A model generated the notes under the pieces. The model made no database searches, was not told where the DNA came from, and worked only from the letters and a program-made list of their open reading frames with translations. From contig DYSK01000003.1 of the NCBI GenBank assembly GCA_020718315.1, positions 1-37,736 of the forward strand: a DNA stretch of 37,736 nucleotides, in the 5' to 3' direction. Of this stretch, positions 25,698 through 34,052 are shown piece after piece; the stretch's first letter is position 1, and the number at the start of each line of letters is the position of its first letter. Source of the DNA: Draconibacterium orientale (GTDB lineage: Bacteria > Bacteroidota > Bacteroidia > Bacteroidales > UBA12170). The position numbers were made by a program, and so were the translations under genes.

Positions 25698-27198
25698 TCG
25701 ATTGATACTTTTCAACATCAAAAGCTTCTAAGAAAGCAATGCTCTTTTCAATCTCACCGTGCATCACCTTGTCGGCAAGGATAAATTCTACTTTATCGCG
25801 ATACAAAGCCACAAAGGATTCTATTTTTTGAGACGATCTTAACGGTCGGCGAAATTCCAATGCCTGAGCTGCATTGAACAGTTCTATCGCTAAAATACGC
25901 TTCAAATTTTCCATGATTTTATAGGCTTTAGTAGCCGCATTTGCACCCATACTCACATGATCTTCTTGGTCTTGGGACGAACTGATACTGTCGACCGAAG
26001 CAGGAGTAGCAAGCTGTTTGTTTTGGCTTACAATGGAGGCGGCCGTATATTGCGGAATCATAAATCCGCTATTTAAACCGGGCTCGTGGACAAGAAAAGA
26101 CGGTAATCCGCGCTTTCCCGAAATTAAACGGTAAATTCTGCGCTCGGAAATATTTCCCAATTCGGCCAACGAAATGCTCAAAAAATCGAGCGAAATGGCC
26201 AAAGGTTGTCCATGAAAATTTCCAGCCGAGATGATTAAGTCTTCATCCGGAAAAATATTAGGATTATCAGTGGCCGAGTTTATCTCCGTTTCAAAAACAC
26301 TTTGAACGTACGCTATGGCGTCTTGTGAAGCTCCATGAACTTGAGGAATGCATCGAAACGAATAGGGATCCTGTACATGAACTTTTTGTTGTTGAATAAT
26401 TTGACTTCCATCCAAAATAGACCGAATTGTTTTTGCGGTATCTATTTGGCCTTTATGCGGACGGATTTCATGCACCCTTGGATGAAATGGCTCAATGCGC
26501 CCATCATAGGCATCTAAAGAGATGGCACTAATCAAATTGGCCAAAAAATTGTATTTTTTTGCTTCAATAAGAAGATAAGCTCCATACGCTGCCATAAACT
26601 GTGTTCCATTCAGCAAGGCAAGTCCCTCTTTGGATTGCAATGTGATAGGTTCCCAAGCAAATTTTTTATTAATCGCTTCCGCCTCACACAACACTTCTTT
26701 ATAGTACACTTTTCCTAATCCAATCAATGGCAATGCCAAATGTGCCAGTGGGGCCAAATCGCCACTGGCTCCAAGACTTCCTAATTGAAATATTTGAGGC
26801 AGAATATTTTCGTTGTAGAAAGAAACCAAACGCTCCACAGTTGTCAGTTGCACTCCTGAATTTCCATACGACAAGCTTTGTATTTTTAGCAAGAGCATGA
26901 GCTTTACCACATCCAGCGGAACTTCATCTCCCAATCCGCAAGCATGCGACATTACAAGATTTCTTTGGAGCGTATTTAGATCGGATTTGGATATTGACTT
27001 ATCGTAGAGCGACCCAAAACCCGTATTGATGCCATAGATCGGTTCATCACTTAGTGCTATTTTTTCATCTAAGTATTTTCGGCATTTGCTGATTCGCTGC
27101 TTTGTTTCGGCGGCGAGTTCCAACTTGAAATTTTCTTGGAGAATGACTTTTAGCTTGTCAATATTTAGGGGTTTATCAGAGATAAAATGAATGTTCAT
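25690..27198 (-). CDS. hutH: Histidine ammonia-lyase
   Basis: A 502-residue member of the aromatic amino acid ammonia-lyase family; it removes ammonia from histidine to form urocanate, the first step of histidine breakdown. Ala144-Ser145-Gly146 in GSLGASGDLAPL forms the MIO cofactor. Tyr55 in YGINTGFG is the catalytic tyrosine. The LVMSHACGLG segment, with Ser-His at the selectivity position, fits histidine rather than tyrosine or phenylalanine lyases. Length is normal. No other hut genes are next to it, so urocanate processing must be encoded elsewhere. It is cytosolic. Its 3' end overlaps the phosphatase gene by 8 nt. Confidence 0.92.
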   Translation of the reverse strand: MNIHFISDKPLNIDKLKVILQENFKLELAAETKQRISKCRKYLDEKIALSDEPIYGINTGFGSLYDKSISKSDLNTLQRNLVMSHACGLGDEVPLDVVKLMLLLKIQSLSYGNSGVQLTTVERLVSFYNENILPQIFQLGSLGASGDLAPLAHLALPLIGLGKVYYKEVLCEAEAINKKFAWEPITLQSKEGLALLNGTQFMAAYGAYLLIEAKKYNFLANLISAISLDAYDGRIEPFHPRVHEIRPHKGQIDTAKTIRSILDGSQIIQQQKVHVQDPYSFRCIPQVHGASQDAIAYVQSVFETEINSATDNPNIFPDEDLIISAGNFHGQPLAISLDFLSISLAELGNISERRIYRLISGKRGLPSFLVHEPGLNSGFMIPQYTAASIVSQNKQLATPASVDSISSSQDQEDHVSMGANAATKAYKIMENLKRILAIELFNAAQALEFRRPLRSSQKIESFVALYRDKVEFILADKVMHGEIEKSIAFLEAFDVEKYQSII

Positions 27199-27260
27199 GG
27201 GCTTATATTTGATTTGGTAAAATTACAAATAGAATAAGAACAAAAAGAATTTCACTAATA

Positions 27261-27293
27261 TTTAAAATAAAAAGGGAAGCATTTGCTCCCCTT
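27261..27293 (-). terminator. Terminator of the wza-wzc transcript
   Basis: A 9-bp stem with one A-C mismatch (27272-27280 with 27285-27293) and a 4-base loop, followed on the minus strand by TTTTTATTTT. It lies directly after the wzc stop. Confidence 0.7.
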
Positions 27294-27298
27294 AAATT

Positions 27299-29779
27299 TT
27301 ATGATTTTTGAAATACACGTTTTAGCAACGACGGCTTTTCTATGTCTTTATCATCCGAATAGTAGCCATATCCGTATCCATATCCGTAGCCATATCCGTA
27401 GCCATAACCATAACCATAACCGTAGCCATAACCATAACCGTAGCCGTAGGCATTTCTCGACAAGCGAACGTCGTTGATTAAAATGTTCACATTTGGTATT
27501 TTGCGTTTTTCAATGTCATTGATAATGGATGCAAACACTTTTTTATGGGTGAAATTTTGGCGGACAATAAATAAATTCACATCTGCATATTTCATCAAAA
27601 GGAAAGCGTCGGTAACCAATCCAACAGGAGGAGTATCAATAATTATATAGTCGTATAGCTCTTTTACTTTAGCAAACAACTCGGCAGTTTTGCTCGAAGC
27701 AATTAGCTCGGCCGGATTTGGAGGAACCGGACCGCCCATAATGATATCCAAATTTTCGATGGTTGAGGTTTGGATGATATCTTCGAGCGAGCTCTTGTTG
27801 ATTAAGTAAGAGGAAATTCCTTCTGTGTTCGACAATCCGAAGTCTTGATATATTTTCGGTTTGCGTAAGTCAAAACCAAAGAGCAATGTTTTTTTGCCAT
27901 ACATAGCGTATATGCTGGCCAAATTTATAGAAGTATATGTTTTTCCGGCTCCTACCATATCCGAAGTAATCAGAATAGTTTGTTGGTCTTTGCCTTGTGC
28001 CAGGTATTGCAAATTGGTTCTGATAGAGCGGAATGATTCGGCAATAGACGATTTTGGGGAAGTTGCCACCACAATTTTTGATTCTTTGTTGCTGTGAATG
28101 GTATGCCCAATAATCGGCAAATTAGTCACCGATTCCACGTCTTTGCGTTCAATAATTTTATCGTTTAGCATATCCTTTCCCATAATATAGCCGATAGGAA
28201 GGACAGCTCCCAAAACGAGGGCGATTAGATAATTCAACGATTTTTTTGGATAAACAGGCGATCCGGCTGCGTCAAGTCTTGCCTGATCAACAATTTCATT
28301 GTTCGGCTGATTCGAAGCGGCTGTAATTTGGGCTTCGGAACGCTTTTTGATCAAAAACTCATACATGGTATTGCTCAATTTAAAATTGCGCTCCATATTG
28401 AAAAGCATCCTTTGAGTAATTGGCAATTTATTTATTTCTATCGCCAATACCTGAATGCGCTCGTCTATATCTTTCAGCGAAATATTCGAAGTCTTGATAA
28501 TGTTATCAATATTTTCGAGCATGGCTCGCTTTTGATTATTTATTTTGAGATCAAGCTCAATGAGAGATGGGTTTTTTTCGGTAGTCCTATACAGAAGCGA
28601 AAGCCGTTCGTCGTAAAGTTTGCTCAAATTACTTACAAATCCGCTAATTACCGGATCGTTGATTCCCAATGCCGTAGGAACAATGATATCGTCGATATTG
28701 TCTTGGGCTTTAAGGATGTAGTCGCGCAAATTTCGATAGTATTTGTCGCTCAACATCAACTCCGCTTTCTTTCCTGTAAGTTCTTTCATCGACTCAAAGG
28801 TCTGCTGAGATTGATAGTCGATATTCATTACTTCGTTTGTGGCTCTAAATTCTTGCAAATTTTGCTGTGCCGAATCCAAGCTTAAGCTGATATTCATCAA
28901 TTGGCTGTCGATAAACTCAATCGTTTTAAGAGAGATTTGATTTTTCTTGTACAAATCGTTCGACAAATAAACTTCGGTAAGCTTGTTCAAAAAATCGACT
29001 GATTTTTCGATATTATTGCCTTTCAGTTTTATTTCCAGAATGGACGACTCTTTGTTGATTGGCTCAATTTCAAAACCCTTGTATTTTGAAACAACACCCG
29101 TGATGCTGTTGAACACAAAATACATGCGCTGATCCAAGTCTGTTTTGGCGTCGAATTTGTCGCTCAACTCAATCCTGAACTTATAATGTTCGGTTTCTAT
29201 GTTCTCACCAAAAAAATGCTCTTCGTTGAGTTTTATTTGTTTCAGACCTTCACCTTCAATTTTTTTATCAAGATAATAATCGTAGAGGTCTATATTTTCG
29301 CCTTCTGCACTCAGATTAAAAGTAGTGGAAGAAAGGATGTTGATATTGAAATTGAGGGTAAGTGGTTGAGGATGTTTTGTTTCGTAAACAACCAGAAACG
29401 GGGATTCCTTATACAGTTCTTTTGAAATAAAATTTTCTTCGCCAAAATAGGAGACTTCAAAAGGGAGTTCTTTGACGGCAATATAGGCCAACCGATACGA
29501 TTTCAATTTCCCAATTTCGTTTTCTATATTCTGCAAATTGTTTCTAAAACCAAAGCCCAACAACATTTGCGGGTCGGCAGTATTTTTGTCTTCAACCAAT
29601 ACAGTTGTCGAAACTTCATAAATAGGTTTGGTGTATTTATTGAAGAGGAAGGCGATTATCAAAGCAATGAAAATAGTGAGAACAAAGAAATACCAATGTC
29701 TATAAAATTTAAAGAACAATGCTTTGTAGTCAATAGCTTCTTCTTGATAGATATCTTGCGGATTAAAATTTTCGTTCAC
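27299..29779 (-). CDS. Wzc-like polysaccharide co-polymerase with BY-kinase and Gly-Tyr repeat tail
   Basis: An 826-residue inner-membrane protein that controls chain length and export of capsule or exopolysaccharide. The N-terminal Wzz domain has a helix at about 30-50, a long periplasmic coiled coil with a GNVR-type segment, and a second helix at about 512-532. The cytoplasmic BY-kinase has Walker A (GAGKTYTSINLAS, about 607-615), Walker A' (LLFGFDLRKP) and Walker B (YIIIDTPPVG). The C-terminal tail has 16 tyrosines, 14 in a row as Gly-Tyr (about 778-806), in place of the usual short Tyr cluster that is autophosphorylated. The start codon is GTG, since an in-frame stop lies six bases upstream. 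It follows wza by 14 nt. Confidence 0.93.
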   Translation of the reverse strand: MNENFNPQDIYQEEAIDYKALFFKFYRHWYFFVLTIFIALIIAFLFNKYTKPIYEVSTTVLVEDKNTADPQMLLGFGFRNNLQNIENEIGKLKSYRLAYIAVKELPFEVSYFGEENFISKELYKESPFLVVYETKHPQPLTLNFNINILSSTTFNLSAEGENIDLYDYYLDKKIEGEGLKQIKLNEEHFFGENIETEHYKFRIELSDKFDAKTDLDQRMYFVFNSITGVVSKYKGFEIEPINKESSILEIKLKGNNIEKSVDFLNKLTEVYLSNDLYKKNQISLKTIEFIDSQLMNISLSLDSAQQNLQEFRATNEVMNIDYQSQQTFESMKELTGKKAELMLSDKYYRNLRDYILKAQDNIDDIIVPTALGINDPVISGFVSNLSKLYDERLSLLYRTTEKNPSLIELDLKINNQKRAMLENIDNIIKTSNISLKDIDERIQVLAIEINKLPITQRMLFNMERNFKLSNTMYEFLIKKRSEAQITAASNQPNNEIVDQARLDAAGSPVYPKKSLNYLIALVLGAVLPIGYIMGKDMLNDKIIERKDVESVTNLPIIGHTIHSNKESKIVVATSPKSSIAESFRSIRTNLQYLAQGKDQQTILITSDMVGAGKTYTSINLASIYAMYGKKTLLFGFDLRKPKIYQDFGLSNTEGISSYLINKSSLEDIIQTSTIENLDIIMGGPVPPNPAELIASSKTAELFAKVKELYDYIIIDTPPVGLVTDAFLLMKYADVNLFIVRQNFTHKKVFASIINDIEKRKIPNVNILINDVRLSRNAYGYGYGYGYGYGYGYGYGYGYGYGYGYGYYSDDKDIEKPSLLKRVFQKS
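27362..27451 (-). repeat. Tandem hexanucleotide repeat encoding 14 Gly-Tyr units in the kinase tail
   Basis: Fourteen consecutive GGN-TAY units (27362-27445), preceded in reading order by one Ala-Tyr (27446-27451). Codon third bases vary among units (GGC, GGT, GGA; TAC, TAT), so the units are not identical copies. Any gain or loss of one unit changes the tail by two residues without shifting the frame. Confidence 0.97.
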
Positions 29780-29793
29780 AGCTTAAGGGGGAT

Positions 29794-30588
29794 TTATTTT
29801 CGTAAAAAAGTAATGATCAAGATAACACTCGAAATTGTTGAAAACAAAAGCGAGTATGGAAAGGTTGCAAACCCATATTGTTTGCTGGGTAAGGGTTCGA
29901 TATAAATTACATCGTTCGGCTTGAGATAGAAGTAGGGCGATTCTAGTATGCTTTGAGAAGTTAAATCGAGCAGTATCATTTGATGACCCGTGCCGGTAGA
30001 ACGCAAAAGTTTCACTGCTTTTTTATTGGCGTAATCGGATACATCGCCTGCCAATGCAATGGCTTCGAAAAGATTTATCTTATCTTGGTAAATTTTATAT
30101 TCGCCCGGATTCCTAACTTCGCCAACGAAAGTGATATTGAAATTTACCAATTTTACAACAACCGTAGTTTCTTTTAAATAGACATCAACGGCAGCTTGAA
30201 TTTTCTCAACGGCTTCTTGTTGGGTCAGTCCTACAAGTGTTATCTTTCCTATCAAAGGGAAATTAATTTCGCCGTTTTGATCTATGGTATAACTATTCAA
30301 GTAAATACTGGCATCGTTGTAAGAAGTCGTCGTTCTATTTCCCGACGACGAATTGAACATTTCATTCGACTTTTCATCCAAACTTCGGATATTAATATAA
30401 GCGTTATCGCCATAATTAAATCGATAATCCAAAATTTTAGAATGTGTAAATTCGCTTTTATTCAGTTCATTCGGCGAACTTGGCTGCAAATATTTAATTT
30501 CTTTCTGCGAAATGCAGGACGAAAAAAACAAACCAATGGCCAAGAAACCAAAGGCTGTTTTGGAAAGAGCATATTTTATTTTTGTCAT
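29794..30588 (-). CDS. Wza-like polysaccharide export lipoprotein
   Basis: A 264-residue lipoprotein (lipobox FFSSC, Cys25) of the polysaccharide biosynthesis/export family, the outer-membrane exit for capsule or exopolysaccharide. The export domain is at about 50-145 (YRFNYGDNAYINIRSLDE, TIDQNGEINFPLIGKITLVGLTQQEA, VKLVNFNITFVGEV), then a SLBB domain (GEVRNPGEYKIYQDKINLFEAIALAGD). It ends with a hydrophobic helix (FSTISSVILIITFL), the likely membrane segment. It is shorter than E. coli Wza (379), as usual in Bacteroidetes. With wzc 14 nt downstream it makes an export unit; polymerase, flippase and glycosyltransferases are not adjacent. Confidence 0.93.
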   Translation of the reverse strand: MTKIKYALSKTAFGFLAIGLFFSSCISQKEIKYLQPSSPNELNKSEFTHSKILDYRFNYGDNAYINIRSLDEKSNEMFNSSSGNRTTTSYNDASIYLNSYTIDQNGEINFPLIGKITLVGLTQQEAVEKIQAAVDVYLKETTVVVKLVNFNITFVGEVRNPGEYKIYQDKINLFEAIALAGDVSDYANKKAVKLLRSTGTGHQMILLDLTSQSILESPYFYLKPNDVIYIEPLPSKQYGFATFPYSLLFSTISSVILIITFLRK

Positions 30589-30914
30589 GATTCGGGTTTT
30601 CTTTGGCGTTCAATTTTGTAGAGGCACATCTTTTTGTATTCTTTTCTTGGCGCATCAAATGAAACAATTCTTTGAAAACAACCAATTTAACTTTATAATA
30701 TTGCTAGCAAAAATAAGCTATTTTCCTTCAATCGCAAATTAAGATTCCTCAATTGAAAGAAAAGCCGTAAAAGAACTTCGATACGAACGATTCAAGGCTA
30801 AAATTTGTTTTTATTGTCTAAATTTAAATGAGTTTATCAAAACGATCATCAGATTCATTTATTTTTATTAACTTGTACTGTCTTAACGGTTATTTTATTC
30901 AATAATTAGATCTC
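30589..30914. other. Intergenic region between wza and the zinc-ribbon gene
   Basis: This 326-base AT-rich stretch separates divergent genes. It contains the wza promoter (30708-30738). No clear promoter for the zinc-ribbon gene was seen; TAACTTG at 30869 is only a partial match. No RNA gene or repeat was found. Confidence 0.6.
30708..30738 (-). promoter_or_regulatory. Predicted promoter of the wza-wzc operon
   Basis: Minus-strand TTTG (30738-30735) and TATTTTTG (30715-30708), spacer 19, fit the Bacteroidetes consensus fully. The leader would be about 110 nt, long enough to hold regulatory structure. Confidence 0.65.
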
Positions 30915-31277
30915 ATGGAACGCCACTGTTTGTTTTGCAATGAATCTCTGATGGGCAGGGTCGACAAAAAATTTTGTTCCGACCAATGCCGAAACGCCTA
31001 TAATAACGAAAAGAAAGCCGGAAAAGATCAATATGTTCGGCAGGTGAATGCAATTCTGCGCAAGAATAGAGATCTACTCGAAAGTGCTTGTGGTACAGAA
31101 ACCAAAATAGTTGTCAACGCGCAAATTCTAAATAGGCGAGGATTTAATTACGCCTATTTTACCACGTCACTGACAACCAGCAAGGGACACATTTATCTTT
31201 TTTGCTACGAATATGGCTATCTCAAATTGGGTAACGATAAAATCATGATTGTGAAACGACAGAATCTGGAACTTTAA
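30915..31277 (+). CDS. Zinc-ribbon protein, Bacteroidetes-specific, function unknown
   Basis: A 120-residue protein that starts with a zinc-ribbon: Cys5-x2-Cys8 and Cys21-x3-Cys25 (FCSDQCRNAYNN). A basic helix with YVRQVNAILRKNRDLLE follows, and then a strand-rich end (GFNYAYFTTSLTTSKGHIYLFCYEYGYLKL). I recognise the same pattern in small proteins conserved across Bacteroidetes but know no function; the zinc-ribbon and basic helix suggest nucleic-acid or protein binding. It precedes queA by 159 nt, but a good queA promoter lies between, so they may be transcribed separately. Confidence 0.85.
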   Translation: MERHCLFCNESLMGRVDKKFCSDQCRNAYNNEKKAGKDQYVRQVNAILRKNRDLLESACGTETKIVVNAQILNRRGFNYAYFTTSLTTSKGHIYLFCYEYGYLKLGNDKIMIVKRQNLEL

Positions 31278-31325
31278 ACATTTTTGAAGAAGAATGGAAC
31301 AAGTTAAAAATAAAACAATTAAGTC

Positions 31326-31356
31326 TTGACAAGCGCCATAAAAAACATTACTTTTG
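31326..31356 (+). promoter_or_regulatory. Predicted promoter of queA
   Basis: TTG at 31326-31328 and TACTTTTG at 31349-31356 (spacer 20) fit the consensus fully. It gives a leader of about 75 nt, in which GAGTAC occurs twice (around 31385-31400); no preQ1 riboswitch structure was recognised. Confidence 0.65.
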
Positions 31357-31436
31357 CACCCCGTTTTGTAGATTGTCTATTAGAGTACAAAAGGAGTACA
31401 GAAAGAAACAAAGTGTTTTTAATATAAAAGCCTTAC

Positions 31437-32483
31437 ATGAAACTATCAAAATTCAAGTTTAAATTACCCGACGAATTAATTGCAAATTACCCAACAGAAA
31501 ATCGCGACGAATCAAGATTAATGGTTTTGAATCGTGCTACTCAACAAATTGAACATCGCAACTTTAAAGATATTCTCGATTATTTTGGCGATGGTGATGT
31601 GTTTACTTTGAACAATACCAAAGTTTTTCCGGCTCGTCTGTATGGCGAAAAAGAAAAAACAGGCGCAAAAATTGAAGTGTTTTTGCTACGCGAATTGAAT
31701 CGCGAATCTCGCTTGTGGGATGTGTTGGTTGATCCTGCACGTAAAATTCGAATTGGAAATAAACTCTATTTTGGTAATGACGAATTGGTGGCAGAAGTAA
31801 TCGACAATACCACCTCAAGAGGTCGTACATTGCGCTTTTTATTTGATGGATCGTACGAAGATTTCAAAAAAACATTGAAACATCTTGGCGAAACACCTTT
31901 GCCAAAGATTCATACGCGTCCAATAGAACCGCTGGACGAAGAGCGTTATCAAACCATTTTTGCAAAACACGAAGGTGCTGTTGTGGCGCCAACTGCCGGA
32001 TTGCATTTTAGCCGAGAACTACTGAAACGATTGGAATTACAAGGTGTAAATTTTGCCGAAATCACGCTTCATGCTGGCTTAGGAAATTTCCGAACCATCG
32101 AGGTGGAAGATTTGACCAAACATAAAATGGATTCCGAAGAGCTTTACATTAGCCAAGAAGCTTCGGATATTGTAAATAAGTCGATTGACGGAAAACGCAA
32201 GGTTTGTGCAGTAGGAACTACTGTAATGAAAGCAATGGAATCGTCCACATCTATTTCCGGGCATCTAAAACCATTTGATGGATGGACCAATCGCTTTGTT
32301 TTCCCTCCATACGATTTTAGAATTGCCAATGCAATGGTAACAAATTTTCATTTGCCTTATTCGTCTATGTTGATGATGGTAGCGGCTTTTGGAGGATATG
32401 ATTTTGTGATGAAAGCCTACAAAGAAGCCGTTGATAAAAAATACCGCTTCTTCACTTATGGCGACGCCATGCTGATTTTGTAA
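31437..32483 (+). CDS. queA: S-adenosylmethionine:tRNA ribosyltransferase-isomerase QueA
   Basis: A 348-residue QueA, which transfers and isomerises the ribosyl part of SAM onto preQ1 in tRNA to make epoxyqueuosine, a late step of queuosine synthesis. Family blocks: [26 protein letters not shown] at the start, [49 protein letters not shown] and [16 protein letters not shown]. Length is normal (E. coli 356). In many Bacteroidetes it follows truB; here it stands apart with its own promoter and terminator. Confidence 0.96.
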   Translation: MKLSKFKFKLPDELIANYPTENRDESRLMVLNRATQQIEHRNFKDILDYFGDGDVFTLNNTKVFPARLYGEKEKTGAKIEVFLLRELNRESRLWDVLVDPARKIRIGNKLYFGNDELVAEVIDNTTSRGRTLRFLFDGSYEDFKKTLKHLGETPLPKIHTRPIEPLDEERYQTIFAKHEGAVVAPTAGLHFSRELLKRLELQGVNFAEITLHAGLGNFRTIEVEDLTKHKMDSEELYISQEASDIVNKSIDGKRKVCAVGTTVMKAMESSTSISGHLKPFDGWTNRFVFPPYDFRIANAMVTNFHLPYSSMLMMVAAFGGYDFVMKAYKEAVDKKYRFFTYGDAMLIL

Positions 32484-32501
32484 AGAGAATTAAACTTTTT
32501 G

Positions 32502-32537
32502 AAAAGACTGCTTTTGTACGAAGCGGTCTTTTTTTTT
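32502..32537 (+). terminator. queA terminator
   Basis: A 12-bp stem with one G-T pair (32502-32513 with 32521-32532) and a 7-base loop, followed by a T-run to 32537. It begins 19 nt after the queA stop. Confidence 0.85.
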
Positions 32538-32630
32538 GATTATCGAAAAGTCGCCAATTTTATTTGAAACAAATTATCCAGTTATTTCAATCTACCGGAA
32601 CGAAAAAATACTTACTGTTTGCTGACTTGG

Positions 32631-32671
32631 AAAAAAACAAAGAAACCGCAGCAGGGGATGCGCGGTTTCTT
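32631..32671 (-). terminator. Minus-strand terminator, probably of the greA-pheS operon
   Basis: A 10-bp perfect stem (32640-32649 with 32662-32671) with a 12-base loop, followed on the minus strand by TTG and seven T (32637-32631). The pheS stop is 358 nt upstream, an unusually long gap. Confidence 0.75.
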
Positions 32672-33028
32672 CAGCATATAAACACATTTAACCAAATAAA
32701 AAAATATGAAAAAAACTACAACTTAAACAGTTATGTCTTTCCTTATTTAGACGCTGTAAAAATAAGCCTATTTCAGCCTCATTGCAAGTTTTTAACATAA
32801 TTTATATTTAGGATACCGAATACCCAGATAAATTTATTTACATGAGACCTGAATCATCTGAAAAACAATTGTATATGCTAAAAATGGAAACAGACTCCAC
32901 GGAACTTATTTGTTAAAAACTCGGTCTAAAAATCATAAACGAAAGGCGTTTTTACAAAATGAATCATTCGGAAAAAGCACAAATCGTCGTATTTTTCATT
33001 TTGCTGTCAAAAACAAAGAAAACGAATT

Positions 33029-34048
33029 TTAGATTGCGCTTTCAAATTGTTGTAAAAAGCGCAGATCGTTTTCGAAAAACAAACGCAAATCTTTGATTTG
33101 ATATTTGAGCATAGTAATGCGTTCTATTCCCATACCAAAAGCAAAACCAGTGTATTTTTCGGCGTCAATTCCGGCATTGGTCAATACGTTCGGATCAACC
33201 ATGCCGCAGCCAAGAATTTCTACCCAGCCGGTATATTTACAAATATTACAGCCTTTTCCACCGCAAATATGGCAGGAAATATCCATTTCGGCCGAGGGCT
33301 CGGTAAAAGGAAAATAGGAAGGGCGCAAACGAATGCCGGTATTCTCTCCGAACATTTCTTTCGCAAAATACATCAATGTTTGTTTTAAATCGGCAAAACT
33401 CACGTTTTCGTCGATATACAAGCCCTCTACTTGGTGGAAAATGCAATGAGCGCGCGCCGAGATGGCTTCGTTGCGAAAAACTCTTCCTGGAAAAATACTA
33501 CGAATAGGCGCTTGATTATTTTCCATTACCCTTACTTGAACGGATGAGGTATGTGTGCGCAAAGCGATATCGGGCGATTTTTCGATAAAAAATGTATCTT
33601 GCATATCTCGCGCAGGATGTTCTTCCGGAAAATTAAGGGCGGTAAAGTTGTGCCAATCGTCCTCTATTTCAGGTCCTTCTTCAACTGTAAAACCAATTCG
33701 GGCAAAAATTTCGATAATTTCATTTCGAACCAAAGACAAAGGATGTCTGGTTCCTATTTCTTTGCTAACAGGCAGACTTAAATCGTTGCTCGATTCGATG
33801 TGCTGAATCAGATTTTCAATCAAATCTTTTGCTTCATCTATTTTCGTTGTTACGGCCTGTTTGAGGTCGTTCAGCAAAACACCCATTTCTTTTCGATCAG
33901 CAGCAGCCACCTTCTTAAAATCGGCAAAAAGTGCAGGAATAATTCCCTTTTTTCCTAAATATTGGATGCGAAAAGATTCTAAATCGTCCATTTTTTCGAA
34001 CGAAACGGATTTGATTTTTTCGATATAGCTTAGAACTTGTTCTTTCAT
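33029..34048 (-). CDS. pheS: Phenylalanine-tRNA ligase alpha subunit
   Basis: A 339-residue PheS, catalytic subunit of the (alpha-beta)2 phenylalanyl-tRNA synthetase. An N-terminal coiled coil (about 1-85) binds tRNA. The class II catalytic core follows: GTRHPLSLVRNEI, motif 2 region VFRNEAISARAHCIFHQVEG, and motif 3 FAFGMGIERITML. The four-Cys insert CHICGGKGCNICKYTGW is normal for many bacterial PheS. The ATG at 34048 was chosen over a TTG at 34063; it lies 4 nt after the cyclophilin stop, so it is the last gene of the greA operon. PheT is not in the window. Confidence 0.96.
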   Translation of the reverse strand: MKEQVLSYIEKIKSVSFEKMDDLESFRIQYLGKKGIIPALFADFKKVAAADRKEMGVLLNDLKQAVTTKIDEAKDLIENLIQHIESSNDLSLPVSKEIGTRHPLSLVRNEIIEIFARIGFTVEEGPEIEDDWHNFTALNFPEEHPARDMQDTFFIEKSPDIALRTHTSSVQVRVMENNQAPIRSIFPGRVFRNEAISARAHCIFHQVEGLYIDENVSFADLKQTLMYFAKEMFGENTGIRLRPSYFPFTEPSAEMDISCHICGGKGCNICKYTGWVEILGCGMVDPNVLTNAGIDAEKYTGFAFGMGIERITMLKYQIKDLRLFFENDLRFLQQFESAI

Positions 34049-34052
34049 GGTG

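Larger units (their letters stand above)
32484..33028. other. Intergenic region between convergent queA and pheS
   Basis: These 545 bases hold the queA terminator (32502-32537) and a second hairpin oriented for the minus strand (32631-32671). The remaining 357 bases up to the pheS stop contain no convincing gene; a 24-codon open frame at 32842-32916 and a 78-codon one at 32564-32800 look random. It may be a long pheS 3' UTR or an unseen small RNA. Confidence 0.55.

Noticed and set aside
25690-27198. Tyrosine or phenylalanine ammonia-lyase, e.g. for pigment synthesis.
   Set aside because: The selectivity segment has Ser-His as in histidine ammonia-lyase, and no pigment genes are near.
27362-27451. 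CRISPR array or non-coding minisatellite.
   Set aside because: Units are six bases, without spacers, in frame within a kinase gene.
27283-27477. Plus-strand open frame with a His/Arg/Asn-rich repeat.
   Set aside because: It is the antisense reading of the Gly-Tyr repeat in the Wzc tail.
31357-31436. PreQ1 riboswitch in the queA leader.
   Set aside because: No preQ1 pseudoknot pattern was recognised; GAGTAC repeated twice is not sufficient.
32564-32800. 78-codon plus-strand open frame.
   Set aside because: It has no ATG start in good context, spans the minus-strand terminator and shows no protein-like pattern.
32842-32916. 24-codon open frame starting with ATG.
   Set aside because: Too short, no family resemblance, no promoter nearby.
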